From positions 1-7,403 of the forward strand of contig JAFGVG010000038.1 in assembly GCA_016938095.1 (NCBI GenBank): a stretch of 7,403 nucleotides of DNA, in the 5' to 3' direction. The translations under genes and the position numbers were made by a program. This DNA comes from Bacteroidales bacterium. GTDB taxonomy: Bacteria; Bacteroidota; Bacteroidia; Bacteroidales; UBA10428. Positions within the stretch are counted from its first letter, which is position 1. Every line of letters begins with the position of its first letter. Below the pieces are notes generated by a model. That model made no database searches. It worked only from the letters and a program-made list of their open reading frames with translations, and was not told where the DNA came from. Shown in pieces: positions 1 to 7,145 of the stretch.

Positions 1-1582
1 CCAACTGTTCCGGAAGAGGCAAACCGGCATGGGCAAAGTCCATGGCAGCTCTTTTCAGATCGACCTGGTAAAATACGCTGCGCTTGTAATTTCGGGTGAG
101 TTTGGCCAGACTGGTATGCCTGAATGCCTCACGTTGTGCGAACAGCCTCATAAGATTCGCCCGTTCGCTTATTTCTGCCGCCGAAAGCCTGGGAAGCGAA
201 AGCCAGATGACCGACTTTCCGGGGCCTTCGTCTTCGGCAATCATCCAGCGCAATAGTTCTTCAGCTACGTCAAGATTGGGCAATACCGGGAACAACTGAG
301 CTTCCTGTATGTCGGTTTTGCCACTGAAACCTGCGTCGGACAAAGAAATCTTTCGCCTTCTAAACCATTTCATCACCGGCATCCCCATCCAGCAAGTATC
401 TTCCGCTGTGAGTCTGCCCGTAAACCGGTCGTCCATACCATATGGTCTGAGACAAAATGCCGATTCCCCCACCGGTATTATATCGAGACATAAGCCTTCG
501 GAAAGTTCCAGCGCCCAATTGTTTTCGGGGATTCCGGTAAGTACATGCCGGCTGTGCAAGGTCCATGAAGTTGGAATATTGCTGTTTTCAATCCATATAT
601 GCTGGTGCTGCTGGTTCCATCGAATATCGGTAACAGCATTCAACGCAAAAAGCGAGGGATGCGGTTTAACCCGGTAATGCCAGATGTTACGCTGATCCTG
701 TATTTTGTTCTGTATTTTCTCGGTGGAAGTGATCAGTTCGGCCGATGTGCCATAATGGTAGAAAGCACCCTTGTTCATGGGTACAACAGCTGCCGAAAGT
801 CCGCCTATTTCCGTATCTTTTTCAACAGGCCTTTCACCCAGACAGGGGCCAAAAGCACTGTATAAATCGTAGTACGCCGGAATTTGTTTCGAAAAATCAC
901 TGCCTGTCCATCCGCACTTTTTCATCAGCAGTTCTACAGCCTTGTCGCTCAACACCCATATGCCCACATCCATCATGTATAAATGCGACGATGCCAGCTT
1001 TTCAATGGTTTCGTGGTCGGGTTTTTGCAGCATAAAATCGAGCTGATGCGGATTGTTGCGGGGCGTGAAAAACACACCATGGTGCGAAGCCAGGTGCGGT
1101 TCAACCCATATGCCAAAACAAACCACATCGGCTTCGGGTATCGAAAAAGGCACTTCGGGCGACTGAATCAATACATCCCCTGCCGCAATCATTACATGCT
1201 GCCGCGGACCGGTTGCCTCCATTATTTGCTCAAGTAAGGGCAACTGCAAATCAAGGAGGGTCTGATCGAGGCGTTGCCCCCTGCTCCAACGGAATACCGG
1301 AACCGGAGCCAGTAACTTGCCCGATGGCGCGTAAGCCGGCAGACGGCGGCTTTGTCCGCCGGCATGAATAATAATCCGCTTGCCGGACTGGAGATAATCG
1401 CCAAAGGACAGGGTTGCACCACTTTGCTGCATATGCTGCGCCAACAACCAGGCCGATCCGCCTCCGGAGCCCACCTTTGTGCCGGACGGATCGCTTATGG
1501 CAAACCATTCCCCGGGCTGACGGCCGGTGACCTTGTGAAACGAATGTACCAGGTTTTCGGGTATGGATAGTAGTTTTTGCAT
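1..1582 (-). CDS. fkp: Bifunctional fucokinase / fucose-1-phosphate guanylyltransferase, N-terminal part (runs off the left edge)
   Basis: The minus-strand frame is open without a stop from an ATG at 1582 to the left edge, giving 527 codons plus one base. The protein opens MQKLLSIPENLVHSFH, very close to my memory of Bacteroides fragilis Fkp, which fixes the start. A glycine-rich loop (GSGGGSAW, about residues 38-45) and HAGGQSRRLPAYAPSGKLL (about 73-91) mark the nucleotide-binding pyrophosphorylase domain; AAGDVLI (133-139) and MDVGIW (204-209) also fit that fold. Fkp proteins are about 950 residues: the N-terminal half transfers GMP to fucose-1-phosphate and the C-terminal GHMP-kinase half phosphorylates L-fucose. 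Only the first half plus the start of the linker is visible; the kinase lies beyond the window. In Bacteroides this salvage route supplies GDP-L-fucose for capsule and glycoprotein fucosylation in the cytoplasm. No frameshift is seen. It is divergent from the gene at 1686, with 103 bp between them. Confidence 0.95.
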   Translation of the reverse strand, partial: MQKLLSIPENLVHSFHKVTGRQPGEWFAISDPSGTKVGSGGGSAWLLAQHMQQSGATLSFGDYLQSGKRIIIHAGGQSRRLPAYAPSGKLLAPVPVFRWSRGQRLDQTLLDLQLPLLEQIMEATGPRQHVMIAAGDVLIQSPEVPFSIPEADVVCFGIWVEPHLASHHGVFFTPRNNPHQLDFMLQKPDHETIEKLASSHLYMMDVGIWVLSDKAVELLMKKCGWTGSDFSKQIPAYYDLYSAFGPCLGERPVEKDTEIGGLSAAVVPMNKGAFYHYGTSAELITSTEKIQNKIQDQRNIWHYRVKPHPSLFALNAVTDIRWNQQHQHIWIENSNIPTSWTLHSRHVLTGIPENNWALELSEGLCLDIIPVGESAFCLRPYGMDDRFTGRLTAEDTCWMGMPVMKWFRRRKISLSDAGFSGKTDIQEAQLFPVLPNLDVAEELLRWMIAEDEGPGKSVIWLSLPRLSAAEISERANLMRLFAQREAFRHTSLAKLTRNYKRSVFYQVDLKRAAMDFAHAGLPLPEQL

Positions 1583-1685
1583 ACAGAATAAAAGCCCAAT
1601 ATAAGCATTCTTTGTAAAACCTGTTCAGAAATACAGTATTGTAAAATGCAAATTACAACTATATTAGCAGGGTAAAACAACCGTC

Positions 1686-2153
1686 ATGGCCTTAGACTGG
1701 TTATCAGGAATAAAAGACATTGCCGAACTCATCACGGGACTGGGTAAAAAAATCAAATCGGATAAAGCAACAAAGGACCTGCTGCTCCGCGAACTGCGCA
1801 TTAACATCAAAGCTTTTGAAACCGCACAGAAATCGGAAAAAATCGACTACGACAGGTTGCTCGGCCTGCTGAAAAACGATACCATCAAGCAGGCCCGGAA
1901 GGACCGGTTTTCATTTAATACCGTAAAAAGTGGTCACCTTACCGAAACCGATATCCGCGATGAACGCAATAACCGTTACAAGGGTAAGGACTGCGGCTGG
2001 GTTTTTAAAAACATCGACGAGAAAATCGAAGACCTGCAAAACCAGCAGCAATATCATGGCTCGTTAAACAGTGTCGATAAGGCCAATATTGCCCTGCAGT
2101 TTTCAAACCTGTTTTATAAAATGAAGCTGCTGGCCGACTTCATCAGGGACTAA
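1686..2153 (+). CDS. Hypothetical helical cytoplasmic protein, 155 aa
   Basis: I do not recognise this protein. It has no signal peptide or membrane segment and is rich in Lys, Asp, Glu and Asn. The sequence suggests mostly alpha helices, roughly residues 3-24, 27-50, 54-75, 106-122 and 128-154, with a polar, probably looped middle around 78-104 that holds the only cysteine (about 103, in the context KDCGW). The ATG at 1686 follows a weak purine stretch (AGCAGGG at 1668-1674), which is ordinary for Bacteroidota. A possible phylum-type promoter is TTG at 1639-1641, 18 bp before TATATTAG at 1660-1667 (consensus TAnnTTTG), but it would leave only a very short leader, so I give it little weight. 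The gene is divergent from fkp and its 3' end overlaps the convergent gene that ends at 2143. Codon use looks like its neighbours, so I believe it is real, but no function can be assigned. Confidence 0.75.
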   Translation: MALDWLSGIKDIAELITGLGKKIKSDKATKDLLLRELRINIKAFETAQKSEKIDYDRLLGLLKNDTIKQARKDRFSFNTVKSGHLTETDIRDERNNRYKGKDCGWVFKNIDEKIEDLQNQQQYHGSLNSVDKANIALQFSNLFYKMKLLADFIRD

Positions 2154-3708
2154 CCCCGGCAGTGATTTTGTAAAAATTCAACAACCGGTTCCGGAATGCC
2201 GGGATGACAATGGTTTCACCAAGTGTGTCGTAATACCTGATGGGTTCGGGGAAAAGAGCTTTCTTCTTCCAGCTGACCAGCTGATGCGTGGTAAGGTTTC
2301 CATACTCGTCAATTTCTACGGCCTTCAGATACGATTTTCTGGGCTGTCCGAAAGCCCTTTGCTTATCCGAACCTGGATTCCGGATATCATCGTTAAATAA
2401 CACAATGATACGGTTTTGGTAAACAGGAGCCATCATGGCAAATGAACTAAGGCTACTCAGACCGGGATACATGAATCCTGTTTCCTTAACAAAACTTCGG
2501 TATTCGGGCAGTTCTATTTCCTGGCTCATCTGAACGGGATAAGCAAAATTTTGCTTTTTGGGGATGACCCGCGACCAGTAAACCTGGCCATTAGGTTCAA
2601 AGCAGGTTACAATAAGATTGTTGTAGGTGTTATAGGTTTGGTTGAATACCTGTTCGGCCACCATGATAATGCGCCCGTTGGGACGGTAAACCAGCTCCGA
2701 AACCACGTACGACATCAATTCCTCCTCTTTCATTACCGGATCTTTCAATGCAGCAAGTTCATCCAGAAAAGCATCCTCGAATTTGCTCAGTATTACACGT
2801 GGTGTTTCGCCATTAGCGTCGTTAAGGGTGAAAAAGAAAGTGCCGCGAATGCCGGCTTTCAGCACTTCGGAATAATGCCCTGCACAGATGAGTTCGCCCT
2901 TTTCGGTGCCAGTGATCTTAATACCCCTGATGAACAGCTCGGGCAAGGCAACCGGGTACTCCCTGAACATCTCGCCCTGCTGCGTGTAACGGTATAGCGC
3001 ATACATGTTTTTCACATCGCTCCACAACGAGAATATCGACTCCCTTTTTATCAGGCTCAAAATAGTAACATTACCGGCATCGTCAACCACATATTTGTTA
3101 TCGCGCGGACCCTGTCCCTGGAATTTAAAGGAATCTTTGCGTTTCCAATCAAGGTTGAAACCCTCGCCATAAACATAGTATTCGTTGAACTGGGCACCTG
3201 ACCATGCCAGCTTGGTACGGCAGGCGATCAGCAGTTTTGTTTCCTGCCGCGAAAGGGCAAAGTGGAAGTCGGCCCAGTTGCCCTTCACAAAATCAACCAT
3301 GGTGAGTTCGGTAAACTCGTCCAGCGGCTGAAGGGTTGCTTTATCGAGTTTCTGATAATAAAGCGTGATGTGGCTAAATGCCCTGTAAGATACAAACAAC
3401 AGCAACTCGTTGTGAAAATGAACCATGTGCTCAAACTCATAGGTTTTCAAACCCTTGTAAAGTTTTACCGGCACTTCCAGTTCCTTGTTCAGGTTTTTAT
3501 CCGTTTTTTCGATGAAGTAACGCGAACCCACATATTTGATAACATAAAAATGTTCCTGATCGTGGCCAATGATTTTATGTCGTGTGGTAATACTGCTGAG
3601 AATATCCCGTTCGCCGGCAATAACCTCAATATGCTGGGCTGCGGCTCTAAATGCAAGACCATTGGCCAGCATTATGGCCATAACAATAAGTCGAACCATA
3701 ATTTTCAT
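2143..3708 (-). CDS. Exported beta-rich (propeller-like) hypothetical protein, 521 aa
   Basis: I chose the ATG at 3708 because it begins a clear signal peptide: MKIMV, a hydrophobic core (RLIVMAIMLANGLAF) and a likely cleavage near RAAAQ, residue 25. The frame extends 18 codons upstream to an ATG at 3762, but that extension is polar and would bury the signal. The mature protein is a series of short alternating hydrophobic strands and turns such as DDAGNVTILSL, NGRIIMVAEQ, PNGQVYWSRVIPKKQ and DEYGNLTTHQLV. This is the look of secreted beta-propeller-like proteins of Bacteroidota; the segment NLIVTCFEPNGQVYWSRVIPKKQ-like is especially typical. No catalytic motif, lipobox (no Cys at the cleavage site) or C-terminal type IX sorting domain is evident, so a periplasmic location is most likely. 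It is divergent from the TonB receptor gene at 3901 and convergent with the 155-residue gene, overlapping it by 11 bp. Function is unknown. Confidence 0.85.
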   Translation of the reverse strand: MKIMVRLIVMAIMLANGLAFRAAAQHIEVIAGERDILSSITTRHKIIGHDQEHFYVIKYVGSRYFIEKTDKNLNKELEVPVKLYKGLKTYEFEHMVHFHNELLLFVSYRAFSHITLYYQKLDKATLQPLDEFTELTMVDFVKGNWADFHFALSRQETKLLIACRTKLAWSGAQFNEYYVYGEGFNLDWKRKDSFKFQGQGPRDNKYVVDDAGNVTILSLIKRESIFSLWSDVKNMYALYRYTQQGEMFREYPVALPELFIRGIKITGTEKGELICAGHYSEVLKAGIRGTFFFTLNDANGETPRVILSKFEDAFLDELAALKDPVMKEEELMSYVVSELVYRPNGRIIMVAEQVFNQTYNTYNNLIVTCFEPNGQVYWSRVIPKKQNFAYPVQMSQEIELPEYRSFVKETGFMYPGLSSLSSFAMMAPVYQNRIIVLFNDDIRNPGSDKQRAFGQPRKSYLKAVEIDEYGNLTTHQLVSWKKKALFPEPIRYYDTLGETIVIPAFRNRLLNFYKITAGVSP

Positions 3709-3748
3709 AACTGATTTCCGTTTTGATAAGTACCCGTGAGTAAAACTA

Positions 3749-3782
3749 CAAACATTTTGCAATTGTTTTCCGGCGCTGGCAA
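3749..3782 (-). promoter_or_regulatory. Possible Bacteroidota-type promoter for the exported protein gene
   Basis: Read on the minus strand, AATGTTTG at 3756-3749 matches the -7 consensus TAnnTTTG at all but the first position. A TTG at 3782-3780 could be the -33 element. The 23-bp spacer is somewhat longer than usual for this phylum. Transcription would begin about 34 bp before the ATG at 3708. The motifs are short and AT-rich sequence gives such matches by chance, so this is a suggestion only. Confidence 0.25.
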
Positions 3783-3825
3783 TTTAACACCAACCATTTT
3801 ACCATGTATCTTTTATTTCAAACCC

Positions 3826-3846
3826 AGCACCTAGCACCCAGCACCC
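3826..3846. repeat. Tandem heptamer repeat, three copies of AGCACCY
   Basis: Three exact-length 7-bp units follow each other without gaps: AGCACCT (3826-3832), AGCACCC (3833-3839) and AGCACCC (3840-3846). They lie in the divergent intergenic region, 54 bp before the likely start of the TonB receptor gene. Short heptameric tandem arrays of this type are, from memory, common between genes in environmental Bacteroidota. The array would be in the leader or promoter region of the receptor gene, so copy-number change could alter its expression; that is inference. Confidence 0.8.
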
Positions 3847-3900
3847 ATCCCCATGCAACCTTCTTCCTCAAAAGTTGTCCTTGTGGTAAACCCTCATCAT

Positions 3901-6243
3901 ATGAAAACCTTTTTACTGACCACTGCCTTTTGTATTTTATCGCTGCCCTTTCTCCGGGCACAGCAAATCACCCAAACCATACGCGGCACTGTTGTGGAAT
4001 TGCACACCGAAACACCTGTCATTGGCGCCTCGGTGGTGATTGTGAACTCAAAGCCCCTCACCGGCACCACCAGTAACGAAAAAGGTGAATTCCGGCTCGA
4101 AAAAGTTCCCGTTGGCCGCCACACCCTGCAAATCAGTTTTATAGGCTATAAAACCGTTACACTGCCGGCACTCGAGCTGATTTCCGGTAAGGAACTGGTT
4201 CTGAAAATAGCCCTCGAAGAAAACGTAACCGATGCCGGCGAGGTGATCATCAAAGCCAACAGTCGCAAGGACAAACCACTGAATGACATGGCCGTGGTCA
4301 GCGCCCGTTCGTTTACCGTTGAACAAACCGAAAGATATGCCGGCAGCTGGGGCGATCCGGCCCGTATGACGCAAAACTTTGCCGGCGTAATGGTGGGGTC
4401 CGACCAGGTGAATGCCATCATCATCCGCGGAAATTCCCCATCGGGCTTGTTGTGGAAACTCGAAGGCGTGCCGGTTCCCAACCCCAATCACTTTGGCGAT
4501 ATGGGATCCACCAGTGGCCCCATCAGCATGCTAAACAATAACGTCCTGAACAATTCCGACTTTTTCAGCGGTGCCTTCCCGGCACAGTACGGTAACGCCA
4601 CATCGGGTGTGTTCGACCTGGGCCTCCGTACCGGCAATAACGAAAAACACGAATTTCTGGGCCAGGTAGGCTTTAACGGGTTTGAACTGGGTGCCGAAGG
4701 ACCGTTCTCGAAGAAATCAGATGCCTCTTACCTGGTCAATTACCGATACTCCACCATGGGGGTCATGGACGCCCTGGGCATCGACATTGGCGTAGGCGCC
4801 ATACCCTATTACCAGGACCTGGCGCTTAAAATCGACCTGCCCGGCAATTCATTCGGCCGGCTAACCCTCTTTGGCCTCGGTGGTAAAAACAACATCACCT
4901 TCGACGATGAAAATGATTACAACCGGCGGAATTATACTGACTATCGTTCTAAAGTCGGCACGCTGGGACTCTCCCACCTCATCCGTACCGGCGAAAATGC
5001 CCGATTCAAAACCACCGTTGCGGCCACCTACCACGGAAGCAGCACCCTCAGCGATTCCTATAAAAATGATGTGCTCGAAGATTCCTATGGCGACGACTTC
5101 ACCGAAAATCGCATATTTGTTTCAGAAGAATTCAGGAGCAAGCTCAGTGTAAAAGACAATATCATACTGGGGGTAAATGCCGAAGCCATCAGCATGAGCT
5201 ACCTCGACAGCATTTACCTCGACGACCAGGGTTTTTATGTGCATCATTTCGACCTGGACGACAACCTGGTACTGATGCAGGCATACGGCCAGTGGCAGCA
5301 TAAATTTACTAACCGGCTGTCGGCAGTAACCGGACTGCATTTTCAGAAAATAAGCATCAACGATGAGCTGGCCGTTGAACCGCGCCTGTCACTGCAATGG
5401 CAGCTGAACGATGCCCATGCCATTAGCCTCGGGTATGGTTTGCACAGCCAGATGCAAGCCCGGAACGTGTATTTCAGGGAAGTGCTTTTGGATACCCTCA
5501 ATCAGCTATACAGCAAGCCAAATAAAAACCTCGGCTTTTCAAAAAGTCATCATATAGTACTGGGCTATAACCTGTTGCTCAACGAAAACCTGCGATTGAA
5601 AACCGAAGCTTACTACCAGGCGCTGTACGACCTGCCGGTGAAGCAATATCCTTCGTCCATTTCAACCATCAACGCCGACGGCGGATACTATGGCATGAAC
5701 CTCGACAGCCTTGTTAACAAAGGCACCGGCCGCAATATGGGTATTGAAATAACCTTCGAGCGGTTTCTCACAGGCAGTTATTACTACCTGGCCACGCTGT
5801 CGGTTTTCGATTCGAAATACAAGGCCAGTGATGGCAAATGGCGTAACACGGCCTACAATGGCAATTACGTGTTCAATGCACTGGGCGGTTACGAGTTCGA
5901 ACTGAAGAAAAACAACTCGCTGGCTGTTGACCTCAAATTTACCTGGGCAGGTGGTATGCGGAGCATTCCCATCGACCTGCAGGCCTCGCTCGAAGAGGGG
6001 TCCACAGAGTACGACTTCGACCATGCATTTGAAAAGGCGCACGACGATTATTACCGTGTTGACCTGCGCATTGCTTTTCGCATGAACCGCAGTAAGTACA
6101 GTCAGGAATGGGGGCTCGACATCACCAATCTCACCAACCACAAAAACCGGTTCTTCGACATTTATAACCCCGACACCGGTGAAATTGAAGAAGCCTCACA
6201 AATGGGCATTGTTCCCGTGATGCTGTGGCGAATCAGGTTTTAG
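3901..6243 (+). CDS. TonB-dependent outer-membrane receptor with N-terminal carboxypeptidase-regulatory-like domain, 780 aa
   Basis: The protein is a ligand-gated outer-membrane beta-barrel that imports a substrate using TonB/ExbBD energy. I start it at the ATG at 3901, which gives a good signal peptide (MKTFLLTTAFCILSLPFLRA, then QQ). An in-frame ATG at 3853 would add 16 non-signal residues. Order of parts: carboxypeptidase-regulatory-like Ig-type domain about 25-107 (GTVVE, PVIGASVVI, GEFRLEKVPVGRHTLQISFIGYK), plug about 135-245 with IIIRGNSP at 173-180 and AFPAQYGNATSGVFD near 225-239, then a 22-strand-type barrel to the end, closing with VMLWRIRF, an aromatic C-terminus typical of outer-membrane barrels. 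At 780 residues it is shorter than SusC proteins (about 1000), and no SusD gene is adjacent, so a glycan-utilisation SusCD pair is unlikely here. The substrate (siderophore, cobalamin, peptide or other) cannot be told. The nearest possible promoter hexamer, TATCTTTT at 3807-3814, is weak. Confidence 0.93.
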   Translation: MKTFLLTTAFCILSLPFLRAQQITQTIRGTVVELHTETPVIGASVVIVNSKPLTGTTSNEKGEFRLEKVPVGRHTLQISFIGYKTVTLPALELISGKELVLKIALEENVTDAGEVIIKANSRKDKPLNDMAVVSARSFTVEQTERYAGSWGDPARMTQNFAGVMVGSDQVNAIIIRGNSPSGLLWKLEGVPVPNPNHFGDMGSTSGPISMLNNNVLNNSDFFSGAFPAQYGNATSGVFDLGLRTGNNEKHEFLGQVGFNGFELGAEGPFSKKSDASYLVNYRYSTMGVMDALGIDIGVGAIPYYQDLALKIDLPGNSFGRLTLFGLGGKNNITFDDENDYNRRNYTDYRSKVGTLGLSHLIRTGENARFKTTVAATYHGSSTLSDSYKNDVLEDSYGDDFTENRIFVSEEFRSKLSVKDNIILGVNAEAISMSYLDSIYLDDQGFYVHHFDLDDNLVLMQAYGQWQHKFTNRLSAVTGLHFQKISINDELAVEPRLSLQWQLNDAHAISLGYGLHSQMQARNVYFREVLLDTLNQLYSKPNKNLGFSKSHHIVLGYNLLLNENLRLKTEAYYQALYDLPVKQYPSSISTINADGGYYGMNLDSLVNKGTGRNMGIEITFERFLTGSYYYLATLSVFDSKYKASDGKWRNTAYNGNYVFNALGGYEFELKKNNSLAVDLKFTWAGGMRSIPIDLQASLEEGSTEYDFDHAFEKAHDDYYRVDLRIAFRMNRSKYSQEWGLDITNLTNHKNRFFDIYNPDTGEIEEASQMGIVPVMLWRIRF

Positions 6244-6246
6244 GGT

Positions 6247-6439
6247 ATAGCCGTCAAGCTAAGAAATTATTCTATAGAACAAGGCAGTCACTTCATTTAA
6301 ATGAGCTGAGTTTAGCAAATGCGCTATCCCCCTCTGGAGGGGGGATATCGCTATGTTCAGCGTTAACCGCTATAATATTGATGTCTCCATGTGCAAATGA
6401 AAGAATATCTACAATATGCATCCCTAGCTTGACGACTAT
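6247..6439. repeat. Long-range inverted repeat, arms 15 bp, possible ends of a small non-autonomous element
   Basis: ATAGCCGTCAAGCTA at 6247-6261 is the reverse complement of TAGCTTGACGACTAT at 6425-6439 at 14 of 15 positions. The single difference is C-A on the plus strand and becomes a G-U pair in minus-strand RNA, so the arms could pair fully there. The left arm begins three bases after the receptor stop codon. The arms enclose about 163 bp with the C/G-rich hairpin near the middle. This could be a MITE-like element with terminal inverted repeats or the closing stem of an RNA. No target-site duplication was seen. Confidence 0.5.
6321..6351. terminator. Strong C/G-rich hairpin, possible terminator of the receptor gene
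   Basis: TATCCCCCT (6325-6333) pairs with AGGGGGGATA (6338-6347) around a CTGG loop, with one extra G bulged. Beyond a C/T mismatch (6324, 6348) the stem continues with GCG (6321-6323) and CGC (6349-6351). It lies about 80 bp after the receptor stop. There is no T-tract on either side, so a classical intrinsic terminator is not shown. Similar C-run/G-run hairpins are, from memory, dispersed repeats in many Bacteroidota genomes, so it may instead be part of a repeat element. Confidence 0.5.
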
Positions 6440-6452
6440 GGGTTTTAGAGTG

Positions 6453-6488
6453 GGCAGTGGCAGCGGCAGTAGCAGCGGCAGTAGCAGT
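6453..6488. repeat. Hexameric tandem repeat, six copies of RGCAGY
   Basis: Six consecutive 6-bp units read GGCAGT, GGCAGC, GGCAGT, AGCAGC, GGCAGT and AGCAGT, followed by AGTGCC. All variation is at the first and last base (R and Y). The array ends 84 bp before the DUF4126 start codon and just upstream of a loose -7-like TATTTTG at 6505-6511. It does not lie in a believable reading frame: it would translate as a Gly/Ser run on plus and a Leu/Pro run on minus. Confidence 0.8.
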
Positions 6489-6572
6489 AGTGCCAGATGC
6501 ATGGTATTTTGACGCAACCCTTCGGCAACTGGTGAAATATTCCTACATTTATACAACAAATGATGGTCATCA

Positions 6573-7145
6573 ATGGATAAGGAAGTAATAGCTGCAGTAG
6601 CTCTTGGAATTGGGTTAAGTGCCAGTGCCGGATTCAGGGTGTTTGTACCCCTGTTTGTTGCCAGCATTGCAGCGCACGTCGGATTTCTTCCTGTAACCGA
6701 CAGTTTTCAATGGCTTGCCAGCTGGCCGGCCATGATTTGTTTTGGCACATCCACCGTAGTTGAAATACTGGCCTATTACATTCCGGTAGTGGATAATCTG
6801 CTCGACAGCATTACCACGCCCCTGTCAGTAGTGGCCGGGACGCTTATGCTGACATCGGTGCTGCCGGTGGATAATGAGTTGCTGAAATGGATCGGCGGGT
6901 TCATATTCGGTGGTGGCACGGCGGCTACCATACAAGCCGGCAGTGTGATCACCCGGCTGGCCTCGACCAAGTTAACTGCCGGTACCGCCAATCATGCCGT
7001 GGCCACCGGCGAACACACGGCCGCCATTGGCACTTCGCTGTTGTCGTTGCTGATCCCCGTTTTTGTTGCAACCCTGGTGATATTGCTGATGGTATTTATC
7101 CTTTTCAGGCTCCGCAAGAAATTCCATAAAAAACAACATCCGTAG
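6573..7145 (+). CDS. DUF4126 family integral membrane protein, 190 aa
   Basis: This matches the DUF4126 family as I remember it: an N-terminal ALGIGLSASAGFRVFVPLFV stretch (about 9-29), then FQWLASWPAMICFGTSTVVEILAYYIPVVDNLLD (about 45-78), TTPLSVVAGTLM (81-92), a glycine-rich GGFIFGGGTAATIQAG (108-123) and TAN-HAVATGEH (about 138-148). I see four or five membrane segments: about 5-35, 50-72, 80-98, 104-125 and 153-178, ending in a very basic tail (RLRKKFHKKQHP) that should face the cytoplasm. The family's molecular function is unknown; it may be a small channel or membrane scaffold, which is speculation. The ATG at 6573 gives the family-type N-terminus; upstream ATGs at 6560-6563 are out of frame and end quickly. 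The stop codon TAG (7143-7145) lies inside a palindromic repeat, suggesting that the present end of the gene was set by repeat insertion. Confidence 0.88.
   Translation: MDKEVIAAVALGIGLSASAGFRVFVPLFVASIAAHVGFLPVTDSFQWLASWPAMICFGTSTVVEILAYYIPVVDNLLDSITTPLSVVAGTLMLTSVLPVDNELLKWIGGFIFGGGTAATIQAGSVITRLASTKLTAGTANHAVATGEHTAAIGTSLLSLLIPVFVATLVILLMVFILFRLRKKFHKKQHP

Larger units (their letters stand above)
6244..6572. other. Gene-poor, structure-rich intergenic stretch of 329 bp
   Basis: No convincing gene is present between the receptor stop at 6243 and the DUF4126 start at 6573. The stretch holds a long-range inverted repeat (6247-6261 with 6425-6439), a C/G-rich hairpin (6321-6351), a 12-bp palindrome TCATTTAAATGA centred near 6297, and a hexameric tandem array (6453-6488). 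A minus-strand reading frame from 6667 to 6293 crosses it but begins inside the DUF4126 gene and contains a Leu/Pro run that is simply the hexamer array translated. A decayed mobile element or a structured non-coding RNA are both possible. Confidence 0.6.

Noticed and set aside
309..677. Plus-strand frames opposite fkp
   Set aside because: The minus-strand frame encodes an uninterrupted, family-matching Fkp across this whole stretch.
3262..3714. Plus-strand frame of 150 codons opposite the exported protein gene
   Set aside because: It is a shadow of the minus-strand gene, which has a signal peptide and a consistent fold pattern.
3709..3762. Upstream in-frame start for the exported protein
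   Set aside because: The extra 18 residues are polar and would place the signal peptide inside the protein; the segment also overlaps the possible promoter.
3853..3900. Upstream in-frame start for the TonB receptor
   Set aside because: The additional 16 residues do not form a signal peptide and precede a good one that starts at 3901.
4048..4491. Minus-strand frame of 147 codons opposite the receptor gene
   Set aside because: It is antisense to the carboxypeptidase-regulatory-like and plug domains of the receptor, which are clearly the coding sense.
3901..6243. SusC of a polysaccharide utilisation locus
   Set aside because: The protein is about 200 residues short of typical SusC and no susD, glycosidase or sigma/anti-sigma pair is next to it.
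6225..6512. Plus-strand frame of 95 codons ending in a Gly/Ser run
   Set aside because: It starts within the end of the receptor gene and its low-complexity tail is the hexamer array; the composition does not look like a protein.
6293..6667. Minus-strand frame of 124 codons across the intergenic stretch
   Set aside because: Its ATG lies inside the DUF4126 gene, the Leu/Pro run is the translated hexamer array, and it has no recognisable domain. It may overlap a repeat or RNA element, but I do not support it as a gene.
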